The notes: generated from the letters alone by a model not told the origin. DNA of 64,000 nt from Magicicada septendecula (GCA_034769895.1 CM068367.1:705282885-705346884); one strand, 5' to 3'; shown: positions 36,045-48,808, numbered from the stretch's first letter. A program made the numbers and translations.

Positions 36045-38226
36045 AAATTACATAGATATTGATTATACTGTACTTTATACATATTGACAGTTAAAGTTTA
36101 TTTGCTAGTTCATGGTTGAAAATATTTTGTGATCTGTGATTGTTTGACAGAACAATTATACATTTCAGTGTAAGGAAGGGTCGCTGCCTCGATTTCTCTT
36201 TTAAATTTAAGGCTTCTCACCAGTGAAGGGTCGTTTTCTATGGCTTTCTCAACAAGCTGTTGTTGGAGCTTTAAAATTTCTCCAATAATTTTTGAAGAAA
36301 ATATTTTACCTGCAATAAAAAATGTTAAGTTGTAGAAAACTTAAAACAATTAGAAAACCTTTACAGAAAAAAAAGAAAAACTTTTACCTTCAGTTTCCGG
36401 ATTCTCGGTCTCGTCTTCAGTGTCGTTGTCGGTCTCTAAGACGTTTTCTTCAATGATCTCTATTAGTTCTTCTTCAGTAAGACCATTCTCTTGAGATTTT
36501 ATTAATTCTTCAACATCATCTCGCGTCATATCGTCGAAACCATCACCTCCGACCTGATGAGCCAGTTCCACAATCTCTTCAACTTGTTTGGAAATTAAAG
36601 GCATCTGGTTTTCCTTTTGTACCACTTGAGGCCAAAGATTTCGCCAACAAGCATTAATTGAACTTTCTTTCAATTCCATCAATGATGCATCGATTTCGGC
36701 AATACAATTTGCTATGTTGAATGTTTTCCAACTATATGTTACTGTAGCTTCTGAATTTTCTTCGATGGAGTTCAAAATTCGTTTTAAACATCTTCTTGTG
36801 TAGTAGGCTTTGAACGTAGCTATGATTCCTTGATCTAGCGGTTGGATTAGCGACGTCGTATTCGGGGGTAGAAAAACCACTTCAACATTGGGATGGGCCT
36901 CTTTTAAACTAGATGGGTGACAAGATGCATTATCAACTATGAGGAGAACTTTGAAACCAAGGTTTTTAAATGAGAGGTATTTTTCCACCTCATGAATGAA
37001 GCAGTCATTAAACCATTCCAGAAACAATGCACTAGTTACCCATGCTTTCTTATTTGATTTTCAGAAAACAGGCAACTCATTTTTATTTTTGTCTTTGAGA
37101 GGACAAGGATTTTGCGATCTATAAATCAGCATCGGCTTTACCTTAAAATCGCCTGATGCGTTGGCACATAACAGAAGAGAAACTCGGTCTTTTGCGGCCT
37201 TGAAACCTGGAGCTGAACGTTCTGTTTTGGACAGAAAAGTTCTACTCGGCATTTTCTTCCAGAACAACCCTGTCTCGTCAGCGTTGAACACTTGTTCTGG
37301 ATGATATCGTTTCAATAATTTTAGCAAGTTCTTCCGGAAATTTTTTAGCACTTACATGATCTGCAGAAGCCGATTCGCCGCCAACTAACTTAATGTTGTG
37401 CAAACTATGCCTATGTTTGAAATTGTCAAACCAACCTTTACTCGCCTGGAAGTTAAACGATGATTCAGAAGGATCCAGGTTGATAAGGTCATACATTTTT
37501 TTTAGCTTTGGCCCGTATCAAAGCTGAACTTAGCGGAAGTTTCTTCTGGTTCATATCTTCTATCCAGACACTTAACGCTTTTTCAGTTTCTTCCAAACAC
37601 TTGTTCCGCACTTGAGATACGGTTTTTGCACTGATTGGAGCACTTGCTGCAAAACTGTCTCTTATAGCCTTTTCATTTTTTTTAATAGATCTGACAGTAG
37701 ACTCGTTAATATAAAAAAAGCGACCTACAGCAGATTCACTTTCTCCTGCTCGTAGCCTATCTAATATTTTAATTTTTGGGAAAGCTGCAAAACCTTTTTC
37801 ACTCTTTTCACTGGAGGCGGCATCACGAACCTTTTATCACTCACGCTTACTAACAACTGAGAGAAATGTAAACAGAGGGGTACATAAACCTTAGCCTAGT
37901 CTATTTTCTCAGAATTGTTTACACAATGTGTGCGGCACGGAGTCAGCCGGAATTCTCGGAATCGGCTACACAAAGAAAGTCTACACATACACCTTAAACA
38001 ATTTTATTTACGTATTTTGCAGGTGGTCTTAATGTTTTTTGTAAGCTTGATTAGTACAGTATTATAATATTCTAATGAAAAAAAAATCAATTTAATACAA
38101 TTTTTTTTTTTAATCCGTGAATAACCAAGTTGCATATACGCGAATGTTAAATTTGTTTCTCATTAGTAGGTTCGCGAATAGTTAAGTTTCGCGAATGTTA
38201 AATCCGGGAATGTTAAGGGATAATTG
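36045..38226 (-). mobile_element. pogo/Tigger DNA transposon, copy 1 (one end in gap)
   Basis: Only the end carrying the transposase start is complete. The terminal inverted repeat is GGGATAATTG followed by TA (38227-38228). Four CGCGAATGTTAA-like blocks lie within ~90 bp of this end (38142-38215). The other end is lost in the gap; the sequence resumes inside the element. Copies 1 and 2 share base variants against copies 3 and 4. Confidence 0.85.
36110..37823 (-). pseudogene. pogo/Tigger transposase, copy 1
   Basis: DDE/D transposase of about 545 codons. Order: psq/CENP-B-type helix-turn-helix DNA-binding region (37823-37300, including WIEDMNQKKLPLS), then the catalytic core with NADETGLFW (first Asp), LLIVDNASCHP (second Asp) and IQPLDQG (third Asp), then an acidic tail. 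A 78 nt intron (36310-36387, GTAAAAG..TTGCAG) separates a last exon ending QSQITKYF. That sequence fits a PCNA-interacting PIP box, as reported for Drosophila pogo. Lesions: a frameshift in the A-run at about 37497, another at about 37315, one near the start (~37793), and a TGA in place of Trp at 37061-37063. The protein cannot be made as it stands. Confidence 0.85.
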
Positions 38227-38546
38227 TATTATAATAAGGAATTAGATTAAGTTATACCACTCGCTGGCTGCCGCATTATATCAGAATTTGATAAAATACT
38301 CAAATTGTTCACCTGTTCTGCATTTATTTATCGATTTCGGATCACCAGCTTGCAGTTCAGTCATGACTGATGTGAAAGCTTTGATTAAAAAACGTGGCAC
38401 AATCAAAGCCTCTATATCCCGTATAAACACCTTCGCGGACAATTTCGATCCTGAAATAAATGATCACCATGCTTTAAAAATTAAACTTCGTCACTTGATG
38501 GAGTTGTCCGCGAGGTATGATGAAATTCAGACCCAAATTGAGGCTG
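38227..38546 (+). pseudogene. BEL/Pao 5' leader and gag N-terminus, truncated fragment 1
   Basis: Begins at the TA target of the Tigger insertion. The gag start codon is at 38363, opening MTDVKALIKKRGTIK. The match to the BEL element at 47903-48222 stops exactly after GAGGCTG, and a stop codon follows within three codons. Confidence 0.8.
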
Positions 38547-39103
38547 TATATTAAACACAAAAATTATACCTAGGTACAAGACCTTTGTGGCCTACACAAT
38601 AAAAATTACACAAAATACAAAAAAATACAAAATTTGTCAGCAGCAATATAGTCCACTGCTACAATTGATTGTTTTTTCCATCTACATTACCAATCTGTGA
38701 GATGCACTTTTTTAAAAGGTTACACTCTCACTATGTACACTATTTTTCACTCTGTACACTACATTTCACTTTGTTATTGTTTACAGTGTTCTGTAGTACA
38801 AAGTATTCTATAGCTAGGTACATAATACCCATTTCTGACTTTTATTGTGGGGTGATTGTGTTATCATATTTGGGCATGGGTTATGTAACGTTACAATATT
38901 TGCAAAATAATTTTTATATAAACAGAAATCAGTTTCAAGTGACTATGACCTGTATTTTCACACAAATCTTCACTTATACAATTTTACAAGAAATCAGTCA
39001 GAAACTTAAATAATGGACTAAATCTATATTTATATTTTTATTTTTAAATGAGTCATATTTTCAAATAATTTTCATATAACTATTTTTTAAAAAAATAAGC
39101 ACA
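38547..39103. other. Inter-element spacer, copy 1
   Basis: About 557 bp of AT-rich sequence with tandem TGTACACT-like and TTTCACT-like motifs. It contains short frames with no recognised domain. It may be original flank or LTR of the BEL element; I cannot tell which. Confidence 0.4.
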
Positions 39104-39105
39104 TA

Positions 39106-41450
39106 CAGTAATCCCTTAACATTCGCGAGGGTTACGTTCGCGGAAACCTCCGCGAATGTCAAAAATGTTGAGACTATCTTCCCGTGTATAAAAGGGGGTT
39201 AGGTTCTGTAAAATTTTAATTGAAACGAAAAAAATATGTACGTACTATGTTTATTAAGCAGTAATATTAACATACATAGATATTGATTATACTGTACTTT
39301 ATACATATTGACAGTTAAAGTTTATTTGCTAGTTCATGGTTGAAAATATTTTGTGATCTGTGATTGTTTGACAGAACAATTATACATTTCAGTGTAAGGA
39401 AGGGTCGCTGCCTCGATTTCTCTTTTAAATTTAAGGCTTCTCACCAGTGAAGGGTCGTTTTCTATGGCTTTCTCAACAAGCTGTTGTTGGAGCTTTAAAA
39501 TTTCTCCAATAATTTTTGAAGAAAATATTTTACCTGCAATAAAAAATGTTAAGTTGTAGAAAACTTAAAACAATTAGAAAACCTTTACAGAAAAAAAAGA
39601 AAAACTTTTACCTTCAGTTTCCGGATTCTCGGTCTCGTCTTCAGTGTCGTTGTCGGTCTCTAAGACGTTTTCTTCAATGATCTCTATTAGTTCTTCTTCA
39701 GTAAGACCATTCTCTTGAGATTTTATTAATTCTTCAACATCATCTCGCGTCATATCGTCGAAACCATCACCTCCGACCTGATGAGCCAGTTCCACAATCT
39801 CTTCAACTTGTTTGGAAATTAAAGGCATCTGGTTTTCCTTTTGTACCACTTGAGGCCAAAGATTTCGCCAACAAGCATTAATTGAACTTTCTTTCAATTC
39901 CATCAATGATGCATCGATTTCGGCAATACAATTTGCTATGTTGAATGTTTTCCAACTATATGTTACTGTAGCTTCTGAATTTTCTTCGATGGAGTTCAAA
40001 ATTCGTTTTAAACATCTTCTTGTGTAGTAGGCTTTGAACGTAGCTATGATTCCTTGATCTAGCGGTTGGATTAGCGACGTCGTATTCGGGGGTAGAAAAA
40101 CCACTTCAACATTGGGATGGGCCTCTTTTAAACTAGATGGGTGACAAGATGCATTATCAACTATGAGGAGAACTTTGAAACCAAGGTTTTTAAATGAGAG
40201 GTATTTTTCCACCTCATGAATGAAGCAGTCATTAAACCATTCCAGAAACAATGCACTAGTTACCCATGCTTTCTTATTTGATTTTCAGAAAACAGGCAAC
40301 TCGTTTTTATTTTTGTCTTTGAGAGGACAAGCATTTTGCGATCTATAAATCAGCATCGGCTTTACCTTAAAATCGCCTGATGCGTTGGCACATAACAGAA
40401 GAGAAACTCGGTCTTTTGCGGCCTTGAAACCTGGAGCTGAACGTTCTGTTTTGGACAGAAAAGTTCTACTCGGCATTTTCTTCCAGAACAACCCTGTCTC
40501 GTCAGCGTTGAACACTTGTTCTGGATGATATCGTTTCAATAATTTTAGCAAGTTCTTCCGGAAATTTTTTAGCACTTACATGATCTGCAGAAGCCGATTC
40601 GCCGCCAACTAACTTAATGTTGTGCAAACTATGCCTATGTTTGAAATTGTCAAACCAACCTTTACTCGCCTGGAAGTTAAACGATGATTCAGAAGGATCC
40701 AGGTTGATAAGGTCATACATTTTTTTTAGCTTTGGCCCGTATCAAAGCTGAACTTAGCGGAAGTTTCTTCTGGTTCATATCTTCTATCCAGACACTTAAC
40801 GCTTTTTCAGTTTCTTCCAAACACTTGTTCCGCACTTGAGATACGGTTTTTGCACTGATTGGAGCACTTGCTGCAAAACTGTCTCTTATAGCCTTTTCAT
40901 TTTTTTTAATAGATCTGACAGTAGACTCGTTAATATAAAAAAAGCGACCTACAGCAGATTCACTTTCTCCTGCTCGTAGCCTATCTAATATTTTAATTTT
41001 TGGGAAAGCTGCAAAACCTTTTTCACTCTTTTCACTGGAGGCGGCATCACGAACCTTTTATCACTCACGCTTACTAACAACTGAGAGAAATGTAAACAGA
41101 GGGGTACATAAACCTTAGCCTAGTCTATTTTCTCAGAATTGTTTACACAATGTGTGCGGCACGGAGTCAGCCGGAATTCTCGGAATCGGCTACACAAAGA
41201 AAGTCTACACATACACCTTAAACAATTTTATTTACGTATTTTGCAGGTGGTCTTAATGTTTTTTGTAAGCTTGATTAGTACAGTATTATAATATTCTAAT
41301 GAAAAAAAAATCAATTTAATACAATTTTTTTTTTTAATCCGTGAATAACCAAGTTGCATATACGCGAATGTTAAATTTGTTTCTCATTAGTAGGTTCGCG
41401 AATAGTTAAGTTTCGCGAATGTTAAATCCGGGAATGTTAAGGGATTATTG
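39106..41450 (-). mobile_element. pogo/Tigger DNA transposon, copy 2 (complete ends)
   Basis: 2345 bp. Ends are CAGTAATCCCTTAACATTCG and the reverse complement of CAATAATCCCTTAACATTCC, each next to a TA dinucleotide (39104-39105 and 41451-41452), as expected for the Tc1/mariner-pogo superfamily. Both ends carry repeated CGCGAATGT(TAA) blocks inside the terminal repeat. Confidence 0.88.
39334..41047 (-). pseudogene. pogo/Tigger transposase, copy 2
   Basis: Same lesions as copy 1: internal TGA at 40285-40287, the A-run frameshift near 40721, and the frameshift near 40540. Intron at 39534-39611. A private Pro-to-Ala change occurs in the core (NACPLKD). Confidence 0.85.
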
Positions 41451-41770
41451 TATTATAATAAGGAATTAGATTAAGTTATACCACTCGCTGGCTGCCGCAT
41501 TATATCAGAATTTGATAAAATACTCAAATTGTTCACCTGTTCTGCATTTATTTATCGATTTCGGATCACCAGCTTGCAGTTCAGTCATGACTGATGTGAA
41601 AGCTTTGATTAAAAAACGTGGCACAATCAAAGCCTCTATATCCCGTATAAACACCTTCGCGGACAATTTCGATCCTGAAATAAATGATCACCATGCTTTA
41701 AAAATTAAACTTCGTCACTTGATGGAGTTGTCCGCGAGGTATGATGAAATTCAGACCCAAATTGAGGCTG
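41451..41770 (+). pseudogene. BEL/Pao gag N-terminus, truncated fragment 2
   Basis: Same breakpoint after GAGGCTG as fragment 1. The gag start codon is at 41587. Confidence 0.8.
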
Positions 41771-42327
41771 TATATTAAACACAAAAATTATACCTAGGTA
41801 CAAGACCTTTGTGGCCTACACAATAAAAATTACACAAAATACAAAAAAATACAAAATTTGTCAGCAGCAATATAGTCCACTGCTACAATTGATTGTTTTT
41901 TCCATCTACATTACCAATCTGTGAGATGCACTTTTTTAAAAGGTTACACTCTCACTATGTACACTATTTTTCACTCTGTACACTACATTTCACTTTGTTA
42001 TTGTTTACAGTGTTCTGTAGTACAAAGTATTCTATAGCTAGGTACATAATACCCATTTCTGACTTTTATTGTGGGGTGATTGTGTTATCATATTTGGGCA
42101 TGGGTTATGTAACGTTACAATATTTGCAAAATAATTTTTATATAAACAGAAATCAGTTTCAAGTGACTATGACCTGTATTTTCACACAAATCTTCACTTA
42201 TACAATTTTACAAGAAATCAGTCAGAAACTTAAATAATGGACTAAATCTATATTTATATTTTTATTTTTAAATGAGTCATATTTTCAAATAATTTTCATA
42301 TAACTATTTTTTAAAAAAATAAGTACA
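41771..42327. other. Inter-element spacer, copy 2
   Basis: Nearly identical to 38547-39103. One visible change is AAGTACATACAG for AAGCACATACAG just before the Tigger end. No gene. Confidence 0.4.
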
Positions 42328-42329
42328 TA

Positions 42330-44673
42330 CAGTAATCCCTTAACATTCGCGAGGGTTACGTTCGCGGAAACCTCCGCGAATGTCAAAAATGTTGAGACTA
42401 TCTTCCCGTGTATAAAAGGGGGTTAGGTTCTGTAAAATTTTAATTGAAACGAAAAAAATATGTACGTACTATGTTTATTAAGCAGTAATATTAACATACA
42501 TAGATATTGATTATACTGTACTTTATACATATTGACAGTTAAAGTTTATTTGCTAGTTCATGGTTGAAAATATTTTGTGATCTGTGATTGTTTGACAGAA
42601 CAATTATACATTTCAGTGTAAGGAAGGGTCGCTGCCTCGATTTCTCTTTTAAATTTAAGGCTTCTCACCAGTGAAGGGTCGTTTTCTATGGCTTTCTCAA
42701 CAAGCTGTTGTTGGAGCTTTAAAATTTCTCCAATAATTTTTGAAGAAAATATTTTACCTGCAATAAAAAATGTTAAGTTGTAGAAAACTTAAAACAATTA
42801 GAAAACCTTTACAGAAAAAAAAGAAAAACTTTTACCTTCAGTTTCCGGATTCTCGGTCTCGTCTTCAGTGTCGTTGTCGGTCTCTAAGACGTTTTCTTCA
42901 ATGATCTCTATTAGTTCTTCTTCAGTAAGACCATTCTCTTGAGATTTTATTAATTCTTCAACATCATCTCGCGTCATATCGTCGAAACCATCACCTCCGA
43001 CCTGATGAGCCAGTTCCACAATCTCTTCAACTTGTTTGGAAATTAAAGGCATCTGGTTTTCCTTTTGTACCACTTGAGGCCAAAGATTTCGCCAACAAGC
43101 ATTAATTGAACTTTCTTTCAATTCCATCAATGATGCATCGATTTCGGCAATACAATTTGCTATGTTGAATGTTTTCCAACTATATGTTACTGTAGCTTCT
43201 GAATTTTCTTCGATGGAGTACAAAATTCGTTTTAAACATCTTCTTGTGTAGTAGGCTTTGAACGTAGCTATGATTCCTTGATCTAGCGGTTGGATTAGCG
43301 ACGTCGTATTCGGGGGTAGAAAAACCACTTCAACATTGGGATGGGCCTCTTTTAAACTAGATGGGTGACAAGATGCATTATCAACTATGAGGAGAACTTT
43401 GAAACCAAGGTTTTTAAATGAGAGGTATTTTTCCACCTCATGAATGAAGCAGTCATTAAACCATTCCAGAAACAATGCACTAGTTACCCATGCTTTCTTA
43501 TTTGATTTTCAGAAAACAGGCAACTCGTTTTTATTTTTGTCTTTGAGAGGACAAGGATTTTGCGATCTATAAATCAGCATCGGCTTTACCTTAAAATCGC
43601 CTGATGCGTTGGCACATAACAGAAGAGAAACTCGGTCTTTTGCGGCCTTGAAACCTGGAGCTGAACGTTCTGTTTTGGACAGAAAAGTTCTACTCGGCAT
43701 TTTCTTCCAGAACAACCCTGTCTCGTCAGCGTTGAACACTTGTTCTGGATGATATCGTTTCAATAATTTTAGCAAGTTCTTCCGGAAATTTTTTAGCACT
43801 TACATGATCTGCAGAAGCCGATTCGCCGCCAACTAACTTAATGTTGTGCAAACTATGCCTATGTTTGAAATTGTCAAACCAACCTTTACTCGCCTGGAAG
43901 TTAAACGATGATTCAGAAGGATCCAGGTTGATAAGGTCATACATTTTTTTTAGCTTTGGCCCGTATCAAAGCTGAACTTAGCGGAAGTTTCTTCTGGTTC
44001 ATATCTTCTATCCAGACACTTAACGCTTTTTCAGTTTCTTCCAAACACTTGTTCCGCACTTGAGATACGGTTTTTGCACTGATTGGAGCACTTGCTGCAA
44101 AACTGTCTCTTATAGCCTTTTCATTTTTTTTAATAGATCTAACAGTAGACTCGTTAATATAAAAAAAGCGACCTACAGCAGATTCACTTTCTCCTGCTCG
44201 TAGCCTATCTAATATTTTAATTTTTGGGAAAGCTGCAAAACCTTTTTCACTCTTTTCACTGGAGGCGGCATCACGAACCTTTTATCACTCACGCTTACTA
44301 ACAACTGAGAGAAATGTAAACAGAGGGGTACATAAACCTTAGCCTAGTCTATTTTCTCAGAATTGTTTACACAATGTGTGCGGCACGGAGTCAGCCGGAA
44401 TTCTCGGAATCGGCTACACAAAGAAAGTCTACTCATACACCTTAAACAATTTTATTTACGTATTTTGCAGGTGGTCTTAATGTTTTTTGTAAGCTTGATT
44501 AGTACAGTATTATAATATTCTAATGAAAAAAAAATCAATTTAATACAATTTTTTTTTTAATCCGTGAATAACCAAGTTGCATATACGCGAATGTTAAATT
44601 TGTTTCTCATTAGTAGGTTCGCGAATAGTTAAGTTTCGCGAATGTTAAATCCGCGAATGTTAAGGGATTATTG
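42330..44673 (-). mobile_element. pogo/Tigger DNA transposon, copy 3
   Basis: 2344 bp between TA dinucleotides at 42328-42329 and 44674-44675. The right terminal repeat is better matched (CCGCGAATG) than in copies 1 and 2 (CCGGGAATG). Confidence 0.88.
42558..44271 (-). pseudogene. pogo/Tigger transposase, copy 3
   Basis: Carries the shared lesions (TGA at 43509-43511). It has the Asn-to-Tyr change (RILYSIEEN) shared only with copy 4. Intron at 42758-42835. Confidence 0.85.
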
Positions 44674-44993
44674 TATTATAATAAGGAATTAGATTAAGTT
44701 ATACCACTCGCTGGCTGCCGCATTATATCAGAATTTGATAAAATACTCAAATTGTTCACCTGTTCTGCATTTATTTATCGATTTCGGATCACCAGCTTGC
44801 AGTTCAGTCATGACTGATGTGAAAGCTTTGATTAAAAAACGTGGCACAATCAAAGCCTCTATATCCCGTATAAACACCTTCGCGGACAATTTCGATCCTG
44901 AAATAAATGATCACCATGCTTTAAAAATTAAACTTCGTCACTTGATGGAGTTGTCCGCGAGGTATGATGAAATTCAGACCCAAATTGAGGCTG
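44674..44993 (+). pseudogene. BEL/Pao gag N-terminus, truncated fragment 3
   Basis: Third fragment with the identical breakpoint after GAGGCTG. The gag start codon is at 44810. Confidence 0.8.
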
Positions 44994-45550
44994 TATATTA
45001 AACACAAAAATTATACCTAGGTACAAGACCTTTGTGGCCTACACAATAAAAATTACACAAAATACAAAAAAATACAAAATTTGTCAGCAGCAATATAGTC
45101 CACTGCTACAATTGATTGTTTTTCCATCTACATTACCAATCTGTGAGATGCACTTTTTTAAAAGTTTACACTCTCACTATGTACACTATTTTTCACTCTG
45201 TACACTACATTTCACTTTGTTATTGTTTACAGTGTTCTGTAGTACAAAGTATTCTATAGCTAGGTACATAATACCCATTTCTGACTTTTATTGTGGGGTG
45301 ATTGTGTTAACATATTTGGGCATGGGTTATGTAACGTTACAATATTTGCAAAATAATTTTTATATAAACAGAAATCAGTTTCAAGTGACTATAGACCTGT
45401 ATTTTCACACAAATCTTCACTTATACAGTTTTACAAGAAATCAGTCAGAAACTTAAATAATGGACTAAATCTATATTTATATTTTTATTTTTAAATGAGT
45501 CATATTTTCAAATAATTTTCATATAACTATTTTTTAAAAAAATAAGTACA
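44994..45550. other. Inter-element spacer, copy 3
   Basis: The most diverged of the three spacers, with several single-base changes and indels (for example TATAGACCTG near 45390). These merge the spurious frames of the other copies into a 140-codon frame at 45034-45456. That frame is not conserved, so it is not a gene. Confidence 0.4.
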
Positions 45551-45552
45551 TA

Positions 45553-47902
45553 CAGTAATCCCTTAACATTCGCGAGGGTTACGTTCGCGGAAACCTCCGC
45601 GAATGTCAAAAATGTTGAGACTATCTTCCCGTGTAGCCTATAAAAGGGGGTTAGGTTCTGTAAAATTTTAATTGAAACGAAAAAAATATGTACGTACTAT
45701 GTTTATTAAGCAGTAATATTAACATACATAGATATTGATTATACTGTACTTTATACATATTGACAGTTAAAGTTTATTTGCTAGTTCATGGTTGAAAATA
45801 TTTTGTGATCTGTGATTGTTTGACAGAACAATTATACATTTCAGTGTAAGGAAGGGTCGCTGCCTCGATTTCTCTTTTAAATTTAAGGCTTCTCACCAGT
45901 GAAGGGTCGTTTTCTATGGCTTTCTCAACAAGCTGTTGTTGGAGCTTTAAAATTTCTCCAATAATTTTTGAAGAAAATATTTTACCTGCAATAAAAAATG
46001 TTAAGTTGTAGAAAACTTAAAACAATTAGAAAACCTTTACAGAAAAAAAAGAAAAACTTTTACCTTCAGTTTCCGGATTCTCGGTCTCGTCTTCAGTGTC
46101 GTTGTCGGTCTCTAAGACGTTTTCTTCAATGATCTCTATTAGTTCTTCTTCAGTAAGACCATTCTCTTGAGATTTTATTAATTCTTCAACATCATCTCGC
46201 GTCATATCGTCGAAACCATCACCTCCGACCTGATGAGCCAGTTCCACAATCTCTTCAACTTGTTTGGAAATTAAAGGCATCTGGTTTTCCTTTTGTACCA
46301 CTTGAGGCCAAAGATTTCGCCAACAAGCATTAATTGAACTTTCTTTCAATTCCATCAATGATGCATCGATTTCGGCAATACAATTTGCTATGTTGAATGT
46401 TTTCCAACTATATGTTACTGTAGCTTCTGAATTTTCTTCGATGGAGTACAAAATTCGTTTTAAACATCTTCTTGTGTAGTAGGCTTTGAACGTAGCTATG
46501 ATTCCTTGATCTAGCGGTTGGATTAGCGACGTCGTATTCGGGGGTAGAAAAACCACTTCAACATTGGGATGGGCCTCTTTTAAACTAGATGGGTGACAAG
46601 ATGCATTATCAACTATGAGGAGAACTTTGAAACCAAGGTTTTTAAATGAGAGGTATTTTTCCACCTCATGAATGAAGCAGTCATTAAACCATTCCAGAAA
46701 CAATGCACTAGTTACCCATGCTTTCTTATTTGATTTTCAGAAAACAGGCAACTCGTTTTTATTTTTGTCTTTGAGAGGACAAGGATTTTGCGATCTATAA
46801 ATCAGCATCGGCTTTACCTTAAAATCGCCTGATGCGTTGGCACATAACAGAAGAGAAACTCGGTCTTTTGCGGCCTTGAAACCTGGAGCTGAACGTTCTG
46901 TTTTGGACAGAAAAGTTCTACTCGGCATTTTCTTCCAGAACAACCCTGTCTCGTCAGCGTTGAACACTTGTTCTGGATGATATCGTTTCAATAATTTTAG
47001 CAAGTTCTTCCGGAAATTTTTTAGCACTTACATGATCTGCAGAAGCCGATTCGCCGCCAACTAACTTAATGTTGTGCAAACTATGCCTATGTTTGAAATT
47101 GTCAAACCAACCTTTACTCGCCTGGAAGTTAAACGATGATTCAGAAGGATCCAGGTTGATAAGGTCATACATTTTTTTTAGCTTTGGCCCGTATCAAAGC
47201 TGAACTTAGCGGAAGTTTCTTCTGGTTCATATCTTCTATCCAGACACTTAACGCTTTTTCAGTTTCTTCCAAACACTTGTTCCGCACTTGAGATACGGTT
47301 TTTGCACTGATTGGAGCACTTGCTGCAAAACTGTCTCTTATAGCCTTTTCATTTTTTTTAATAGATCTAACAGTAGACTCGTTAATATAAAAAAAGCGAC
47401 CTACAGCAGATTCACTTTCTCCTGCTCGTAGCCTATCTAATATTTTAATTTTTGGGAAAGCTGCAAAACCTTTTTCACTCTTTTCACTGGAGGCGGCATC
47501 ACGAACCTTTTATCACTCACGCTTACTAACAACTGAGAGAAATGTAAACAGAGGGGTACATAAACCTTAGCCTAGTCTATTTTCTCAGAATTGTTTACAC
47601 AATGTGTGCGGCACGGAGTCAGCCGGAATTCTCGGAATCGGCTACACAAAGAAAGTCTACTCATACACCTTAAACAATTTTATTTACGTATTTTGCAGGT
47701 GGTCTTAATGTTTTTTGTAAGCTTGATTAGTACAGTATTATAATATTCTAATGAAAAAAAAATCAATTTAATACAATTTTTTTTTTTAATCCGTGAATAA
47801 CCAAGTTGCATATACGCGAATGTTAAATTTGTTTCTCATTAGTAGGTTCGCGAATAGTTAAGTTTCGCGAATGTTAAATCCGCGAATGTTAAGGGATTAT
47901 TG
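45553..47902 (-). mobile_element. pogo/Tigger DNA transposon, copy 4
   Basis: 2350 bp between TA dinucleotides (45551-45552 and 47903-47904). It has a private 4-base insertion near 45636 (GTGTAGCCTATAAAAG). It is the copy joined to the long BEL element, so its right flank is probably the original insertion site. Confidence 0.88.
45786..47499 (-). pseudogene. pogo/Tigger transposase, copy 4
   Basis: Same disabling changes as the others (TGA at 46737-46739). The intron at 45986-46063 and the C-terminal PIP-like motif are kept. No copy in the window has an intact gene. Confidence 0.85.
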
Positions 47903-48038
47903 TATTATAATAAGGAATTAGATTAAGTTATACCACTCGCTGGCTGCCGCATTATATCAGAATTTGATAAAATACTCAAATTGTTCACCTGTTCTGCATT
48001 TATTTATCGATTTCGGATCACCAGCTTGCAGTTCAGTC

Positions 48039-48808
48039 ATGACTGATGTGAAAGCTTTGATTAAAAAACGTGGCACAATCAAAGCCTCTATATCCCGTAT
48101 AAACACCTTCGCGGACAATTTCGATCCTGAAATAAATGATCACCATGCTTTAAAAATTAAACTTCGTCACTTGATGGAGTTGTCCGCGAGGTATGATGAA
48201 ATTCAGACCCAAATTGAGGCTGATGAATCTGATTTCACAGCGGTAAGTGACAGGGTTCAGACAGAGGATGATCTCTGCACTATTGAGTGTAAGCTGCATA
48301 ATTTATTAGAACGTGTAGAAGAGGTGAGCAAAAAACCATTAAATCAAGTGGAAGTTACGCCAATTAAAGCATCCCCTATTCAGTTAGAGCCAATTAAATT
48401 GCCCTGCTTCTCAGGCAACATTATTGATTGGCAGCACTATTACAACATGTTCTTGGAGTTAGTACACGTCAGAACGGACCTGACGGACATCCCCAGAAAT
48501 TGCATTACTTACATTCTTCACTAAGGGATGAGGCTGTAAATGTAATAAAGTCTCTCCCAATTACCCATAGTAATTATGCGGTAGCCATTGAGCTACTGAA
48601 GGCCAGGTATGATAGTAAATTAATTGTCTCAGCGTATCACGTAGGGAATGTCTTGGGCATAAAGTCCATTCAGCAAGAGTCCATGGTTGGCATTTCAAAA
48701 TTTATTGACGAAATCACCGCAAATATAAACGCTTTGAATTCATTGAGTTTACCTGTAAATACCTTTGAAATTATTTTTGTTCAATATTTAACTCAGAAAC
48801 TCGATTAA
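48039..48808 (+). pseudogene. BEL/Pao gag (capsid region)
   Basis: Starts MTDVKALIKKRGTIK at 48039; an upstream in-frame Met at 47964 is less likely because the gag family starts at this motif. The N-terminal helical region is followed by LPCFSGNIIDWQHYYNMF, the conserved start of the BEL retropepsin-associated gag block. A frameshift near 48490 moves reading to the frame that continues LHYLHSSLRDEAVNVIKSLP. It stops at 48806-48808, and sequence up to 48900 has further stops. Confidence 0.85.

Noticed and set aside
35495..36082. Frames of 195 and 177 codons across 35495-36082
   Set aside because: They consist almost entirely of Ns from the assembly gap.
38669..39013. 114-codon frame in the Tigger-BEL spacer (140 codons in copy 3)
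   Set aside because: Single-base indels change start and frame among copies, and no domain is visible.
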